NCBI RefSeq assembly: GCF_013002705.1
Contig: NZ_JABEND010000010.1
Location: 1-64,000, forward strand
Direction: 5' to 3'
Source: Nakamurella aerolata
GTDB taxonomy: Bacteria > Actinomycetota > Actinomycetes > Mycobacteriales > Nakamurellaceae
Length of the DNA stretch: 64,000 nucleotides
Position numbers and translations under genes: made by a program. Below are positions 60,138 through 64,000 of this stretch, in pieces (position 1 is the stretch's first letter; the number at the start of each line of letters is the position of its first letter). Below the pieces are notes generated by a model. The model had not been told where the DNA came from and made no database searches. It saw only the letters and a program-made list of their open reading frames with translations.

Positions 60138-61453
60138 CGAGTCCGAGCGTCTCCGGCAGGGGCGGTGCGGATCCGGCCGCCCTTGATCCCGAGGAGCGGA
60201 TGAGCCGGGATGAGCTGACCGCCCTGCAAACCGAGCGGCTGCAGCGGAGCGTGCGGCACGCGGCCGGCAACGTCGACCACTACCGCAGGGCGTTCGCCGA
60301 CGCCGGCATCGACCCCCGCGAGGTGCGTTCGCTGGACGATCTGGCCAGGTTGCCGCTCACCAGCAAGGAGGAGCTGCGACAGAACTATCCGTTCGGCATG
60401 TTTGCGGTACCGCGGACGCAGGTCGCCAGGGTGCACGCCTCGTCCGGCACCACCGGCCGGCCGACCGTGGTGGGCTACACCGCCGACGATTTGACCACCT
60501 GGGCCGCGGTCGGCGCGCGGTCGCTGCGGGCGGCCGGGGTACGCCCGGGCGATCTGGTGCACAACGCCTACGGCTATGGGCTGTTCACCGGCGGGCTGGG
60601 CGCCCACGCGGCGGCGGAAACCCTGGGCTGCACGGTGATTCCGATGTCAGGTGGGATGACGGGCCGCCAGGTGCAGCTGATCGACGACCTGAAACCCGAC
60701 GTCATCCTGTGCACGCCGACCTACATGCTGACCATCATCGACGGTCTGCGCGCCGCCGGGCTGGACCCGGAGCAGACGTCTTTGCAGATCGGCGTATTCG
60801 GCGCGGAACCATGGACCCCGGCGCTGCGCGACGAACTGGAGCGGGAGGCCGGCATCGACGCGCTGGACATCTACGGGCTGTCCGAGGTGATCGGCCCCGG
60901 CGTTGGCTGCGAGTGCATCGAGACCAAGGACGGCACCACGTTGTGGGAAGACCACTTCTACCCGGAAATTCTCGACCCGGTGACCGGTGAGGTGCTGCCC
61001 GACGGTGAGTTGGGTGAGCTGGTCTTCACCTCACTGACCAAGCAGGCCATGCCGGTCATCCGTTACCGCACCAAGGATCTCACCCGGCTGCTGCCGGGCA
61101 CGGCGCGCCCGATGCGGCGGATGGAGCGGATCAGCGGCCGGGTGGACGACATGATCATCCTGCGCGGGGTGAACGTGTTCCCCACCCAGATCGAGGAACT
61201 GGCGCTGGCCATTCCGGGATTGAGCCCGCACTTCCAGATCCACCTGAGCCAGCCGCAACGCATGGACGTGATGACCATTCGGGTCGAGGCCGCCGCCGAC
61301 GCCGCCGCGGTGGCAGGACCGGGAAACACCCTGCGACAGCCGATCAAAGACCGGATCGGAGTGAGCGCCGAGGTCGAGGTGGTGCCGCCGGCATCGCTGG
61401 AGCGCTCGTCAGGCAAGCTGCGCAGAGTGTTCGATCAGCGAGCCGGCGGATGA
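60134..61453 (+). CDS. paaK: Phenylacetate-CoA ligase
   Basis: A 439-residue PaaK-type adenylate-forming ligase. The AMP-binding P loop is HASSGTTGRPTVVGYT. GVFGAEPWTPALRDELE and DIYGLSEVIGPGVGCECIE are family blocks, RYRTKDLT lies in the hinge and RVDDMIILRGVNVFPTQIEE in the C-terminal domain; the final lysine in SGKLRRV is present. It activates phenylacetate with ATP and CoA, providing the substrate for PaaABCE. Overlaps both neighbours by four bases. Confidence 0.95.
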   Translation: MTSPSVSGRGGADPAALDPEERMSRDELTALQTERLQRSVRHAAGNVDHYRRAFADAGIDPREVRSLDDLARLPLTSKEELRQNYPFGMFAVPRTQVARVHASSGTTGRPTVVGYTADDLTTWAAVGARSLRAAGVRPGDLVHNAYGYGLFTGGLGAHAAAETLGCTVIPMSGGMTGRQVQLIDDLKPDVILCTPTYMLTIIDGLRAAGLDPEQTSLQIGVFGAEPWTPALRDELEREAGIDALDIYGLSEVIGPGVGCECIETKDGTTLWEDHFYPEILDPVTGEVLPDGELGELVFTSLTKQAMPVIRYRTKDLTRLLPGTARPMRRMERISGRVDDMIILRGVNVFPTQIEELALAIPGLSPHFQIHLSQPQRMDVMTIRVEAAADAAAVAGPGNTLRQPIKDRIGVSAEVEVVPPASLERSSGKLRRVFDQRAGG

Positions 61454-62052
61454 ACACGGCAGCGACCACCCGCTCCAGGCGGGGCCGTCCCGGCCACGAT
61501 GCGGACGCGGTGCTCAGGGTGGCGGTGCGGGTGTTCACCGAACGTGGTTACGACCGCACCACGATGGACGATGTCGCCGCCGCGCTCGGTCTGTCCAAAA
61601 GCTCCATCTATCACCATGTCTCGGGCAAGGGGCAACTGCTGGAGCGGGCCCTCGACACCGCACTGGGAGCACTGGAGGCGGCGCTGGCCAAGGCCGACGT
61701 CGACACCACACCGCTGCTGCGCCTGCAATCGGCGGTACGTGGCTCGGTGCAGGTGCTGGTTGCCGAGCTTCCGTTCGTGACGCTGCTGCTGCGGGTGCGC
61801 GGTAACACCGCCGTCGAGCGGGACGCGCTGCGCCGGCGCCGCGCCATCGACAGCCGGTTCGCCGAGCTGGTGCGCGCCGCCCAAAACGACGGCTCGCTGC
61901 GCGCGGATCTGGAACCGGACCTGGTGTCCCGCTTGGTGTTCGGCACCGTCAATTCGCTGATCGAGTGGTATCGCCCCGCTCGCGGTCTGGACGCCGAGCA
62001 GCTGGCCGATGCCGTGGTGAGCATGCTGTTCGAGGGGTTGACCCGCGGCTGA
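61450..62052 (+). CDS. paaR: TetR-family regulator, probable PaaR
   Basis: A 200-residue TetR protein. The helix-turn-helix is VFTERGYDRTTMDDVAAALGLSKSSIYHHVSGKGQLLERAL (about 28-68), with a divergent ligand-binding C-terminal domain ([27 protein letters not shown]). Its coupling to paaK and the palindrome in the paaA-paaI gap make it the likely local repressor. Family knowledge: TetR-type PaaR proteins in actinobacteria respond to phenylacetyl-CoA. Confidence 0.88.
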   Translation: MNTAATTRSRRGRPGHDADAVLRVAVRVFTERGYDRTTMDDVAAALGLSKSSIYHHVSGKGQLLERALDTALGALEAALAKADVDTTPLLRLQSAVRGSVQVLVAELPFVTLLLRVRGNTAVERDALRRRRAIDSRFAELVRAAQNDGSLRADLEPDLVSRLVFGTVNSLIEWYRPARGLDAEQLADAVVSMLFEGLTRG

Positions 62053-62161
62053 CGTCGGGCCGTATGTTGCCGCGGCGGCGATGGTGTTGCGGCGGCCGGT
62101 CGCGCTGGCCCGCAACGTCTGACGGCAAGGTCGCGGCGAGACCGCTTGGGCCGGAACGGCA

Positions 62162-62695
62162 TCAATGGCCGTCGGCGGGAACAATCAGCGTGGTCAGCAG
62201 CCGGCGGGTCCGGCCCGGTGCCGGCTGGTTGGCCAGCACCGGTCCGAGCACCTGGTTCATCGCCTGCACCAATTCGGTGAACTCGTCGTCGGTGAGCCAC
62301 AGCGCGAGTTGCTGGTAGCCGAGCTGATCGCGGCGGTGCTGGTGCGGATCGGTGGCCCGGTCGAGGTAGCGCTCGGCATCGCCGAGGACGCCGGCGAGCA
62401 CGGCTGTGATGCCGGCGAGGTGCTGCTCGGAGGTCAGCGCTGCGTCCTCGCCCGGAGGAGGACGCAGCGCCGGCTCGTTGAGGGCGTAGGTGCGCTCGGT
62501 GCCGCCGCGGACCTGACGCTGGTCGACCACCCGCAGAATGCCGCCGCCGGCGAGCGCGGCCACATGGCGGTACAGGGTGGCGGCAGGGACATCGGGCAAC
62601 TCGCCCGCCAGCTGAGCGGTGGTGAGCTGTCGACCACCCAGCATCCGCTGGACGATGCGTACCCGCACCGGGTGCAGCAGCTGCGCGGTGTCCAC
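62162..62695 (-). CDS. Winged-helix transcriptional regulator (ArsR/HTH_20-like)
   Basis: A 177-residue regulator. The winged helix is LLHPVRVRIVQRMLGGRQLTTAQLAGELPDVPAATLYRHVAALAGGGILRVVDQRQVRGGTERTYAL (5-75), followed by a helical C-terminal half (LTDDEFTELVQAMNQVLGPVL). This is the pattern of HTH_20/ArsR-like proteins that control adjacent divergent genes in actinobacteria. GTG 62695 is the start. The adjoining intergenic region holds a paired 8-bp inverted repeat, which may be its binding site. Confidence 0.83.
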   Translation of the reverse strand: MDTAQLLHPVRVRIVQRMLGGRQLTTAQLAGELPDVPAATLYRHVAALAGGGILRVVDQRQVRGGTERTYALNEPALRPPPGEDAALTSEQHLAGITAVLAGVLGDAERYLDRATDPHQHRRDQLGYQQLALWLTDDEFTELVQAMNQVLGPVLANQPAPGRTRRLLTTLIVPADGH

Positions 62696-62734
62696 GATCG
62701 ATCAGCCTAGCCAACGCTCCCACTGATGCGAATG

Positions 62735-62774
62735 CTCTCACGTATGATATTAATGAGTTCGAGACCCGTGAGAG
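62735..62774. promoter_or_regulatory. Divergent promoter region with spaced inverted repeat
   Basis: CTCTCACG (62735-62742) and CGTGAGAG (62767-62774) are perfect inverted repeats 24 bases apart. The AT-rich spacer starts with TATGAT, a near-consensus -10 for the hydrolase gene, and includes TAATAT as a -10 for the regulator on the minus strand. Binding of a dimer across the two halves would cover both promoters. Confidence 0.6.
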
Positions 62775-62786
62775 GCCGGTGAGGGC

Positions 62787-64000
62787 ATGGCACGCGTGAC
62801 GATCGACGGCAGTGCGCTGGTGATCCAGCTGGGCCGCTGGGAGCGGCTGCTGACGTTCCGGTTCGGTGCCGGGGGCAGGCTTGAAATCCCCTGGAGCGAC
62901 GTCGTTTCCGTGGACGTGGTGCCCCGCCCGGTGCAGGAGATTCGCGGACTGCTGCGCGCACCCGGACAGGGCGCGCCGCTGCCGCGCCGGATCGGCACCT
63001 TCCGCGGACCGGGCCGGAAAGTGCTGGCCGCTTTCGCGGTTCGGCGGCCGGCACTGCGACTGACACTGCGGAACCAGCCGTGGGACGTCGCGCTGCTCGA
63101 GGTTCCCGATCCCGAGCGCCTGGCCGTCGATATCGATACCGAGCTCGGCGAGAGCCGCCAACCCGCTGGGTGCTGGCGCCTGCCCGATGGCGTCACCCTG
63201 GCGGGCACGTACTCCGAGCCGACGGACGGTGCGCCGGTGGCGGTCGCACTGCTGTTGCCGGGATCGGGTCCGCTCGACCGCGATTCCCAGTTGCCACGCA
63301 TGCAACTGGGTGTCACCGCCGAGCTGGCGCAGGCGTTGGCGGACAACGGTATTGCGAGTGTCCGGTACGACAAGCGCGGCGTCGGAGCCTCGGGCGGCGA
63401 CTACCTGGCGACCGGGCTGTGGCAACTGGTCGCGGACGCCCGCACCATTGTGGACGCCGTCCATGCCGACCATCCGCAGCTGCCCCTGTTCGTGGTGGGG
63501 CACAGCGAGGGCGCACTGATCGCGACCGCGCTGGCCGGTGCTGAGCAGCCGCCGCCGGGGCTGCGCGGGGTGGTGCTGTTGGCCGGTTCGGCAGGGACCG
63601 GCGAGCAGACGCTGCGCTACCAGAGCCGCCAGCTGGACAAGTCGATCCCACGGTCGGTGCTGCGGCTCCTGCGGTTGCTGCGCATCGACCTTGAAGCCAA
63701 GCAGCGCAAGAGTTTCGACAAGCTTCGGGCGACGACCGGTGATGTCGCCAGGGTTGCCGGGAAGAAGCTCAATGCGCGCTGGTGGCGCGAACTGCTGGAC
63801 TTCAACAGCGACGAATATCTGGCTCGCATCACCGTGCCGGTACTGGCTATCACCGGCGACAAGGATCTGCAGGTGAATCCGGACGACCCGGCCCGCATCG
63901 AGGAGTTGGTGCCTGGCGATGTCGAGACCGAGCGGGTGCCCGACCTGACGCATCTGCTGCGCAAGGACGCCGCGCCGGCCTCGCTGCGCCGGTACCGGGC
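62787..64000 (+). CDS. Alpha/beta hydrolase with N-terminal PH-like domain, 3' end beyond the window
   Basis: At least 404 residues, open to the right edge. Residues 1-115 (MARVTIDGSALVIQLGRWERL... IPWSDVVSVDVVPRPVQEIRGLLRAPG) resemble a small actinobacterial protein family normally found alone, with a PH-like all-beta look. The hydrolase follows: LLPGSGPLDRDSQLPRMQLGVTAELAQALADNGIASVRYDKRGVGASGG, nucleophile S240 in VGHSEGALI, acid D in TGDKDLQVNPDD and histidine in DLTHLLRK. The RDSQLPR loop is typical of the BAAT/YqiA-like hydrolases. Fusion of the two is unusual. Substrate unknown. Confidence 0.85.
   Translation, partial: MARVTIDGSALVIQLGRWERLLTFRFGAGGRLEIPWSDVVSVDVVPRPVQEIRGLLRAPGQGAPLPRRIGTFRGPGRKVLAAFAVRRPALRLTLRNQPWDVALLEVPDPERLAVDIDTELGESRQPAGCWRLPDGVTLAGTYSEPTDGAPVAVALLLPGSGPLDRDSQLPRMQLGVTAELAQALADNGIASVRYDKRGVGASGGDYLATGLWQLVADARTIVDAVHADHPQLPLFVVGHSEGALIATALAGAEQPPPGLRGVVLLAGSAGTGEQTLRYQSRQLDKSIPRSVLRLLRLLRIDLEAKQRKSFDKLRATTGDVARVAGKKLNARWWRELLDFNSDEYLARITVPVLAITGDKDLQVNPDDPARIEELVPGDVETERVPDLTHLLRKDAAPASLRRYR

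Noticed and set aside
61611-63953. A 780-codon minus-strand frame opposite paaR and the hydrolase
   Set aside because: It crosses a real minus-strand regulator in a different frame and an intergenic promoter region, and reads as Arg/Pro/Gln-rich noise.

Overview
The window is 64 kb of very GC-rich, densely coding DNA from an actinobacterium. Several things point there: GTG starts, four-base start/stop overlaps, initiation sites that look leaderless, a WhiB7 regulator with an AT-hook, UvrD2, DUF4244/Rv3654c-type Tad genes, and an initiator tRNA of the mycobacterial type. From memory, two blocks follow the Mycobacterium tuberculosis order: Rv3193c-Rv3199c (UPF0182, PDZ/Lon-like protease, DUF2342, ThiF-like protein, ABC1 kinase, whiB7, uvrD2, nudC) and Rv2510c-orn with tRNA-His nearby. 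Overall gene style suggests a Nakamurella-like or Frankia/Geodermatophilus-like lineage, but I cannot fix the genus from the sequence alone.

Layout. 0-8.6 kb: a SIS-domain sugar-phosphate enzyme, a DinB/DUF664 protein, an M20 peptidase, a pair of M16 peptidase-like genes (one active, one lacking the zinc motif) and nudC, mostly overlapping. 8.6-24.3 kb: the conserved uvrD2-whiB7 block, including a whiB7 leader with a small ORF and an attenuator hairpin, and ending in the membrane protein UPF0182. 24.3-25.3 kb: a repeat-rich intergenic region carrying a duplicated copy of the UPF0182 gene end, then the initiator tRNA. 25.5-30.7 kb: GH172-type glycosidase, APH-type kinase, GNAT, prfB and a ribokinase. 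31.3-36.5 kb: a GNAT/tail-collar pair followed by a partial Tad pilus locus (tadB, tadC, DUF4244 pilin, three TadE-like genes) with no ATPase beside it. 36.5-43.8 kb: nhaA, dimethylargininase, dhaKLM and a DUF4240 gene. 43.9-49.3 kb: secreted phosphatase, tRNA-His, a small accessory segment (NYN nuclease, Phd/VapC-type toxin-antitoxin) and a DUF2252 gene broken by one amber codon. 49.3-55.4 kb: orn, a HerA-like ATPase (DUF853), a DUF1542-type membrane protein and a GH31 glycosidase. 55.4-62.1 kb: a phenylacetate module, paaABCDE on the minus strand and paaI-paaK-paaR on the plus strand, divided by a perfect palindromic operator. 62.1-64 kb: a winged-helix regulator divergent from an alpha/beta hydrolase that runs off the window.

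How the genes work together. PaaK makes phenylacetyl-CoA, PaaABCDE epoxidises it, PaaI hydrolyses stalled CoA esters, and the TetR protein probably senses the CoA ester at the shared operator. DhaKLM phosphorylates dihydroxyacetone using PEP through a DhaM that carries its own HPr and full EI. Tad genes would build a Flp-type pilus but need an ATPase and prepilin peptidase from elsewhere.

A recurring theme is short tandem duplication: in-frame 9-, 15- and 45-bp repeats inside at least five genes, a 16-bp minisatellite, 29-bp repeats and a 155-bp duplication between genes. Many very long antisense reading frames exist only because of base composition and were left out.
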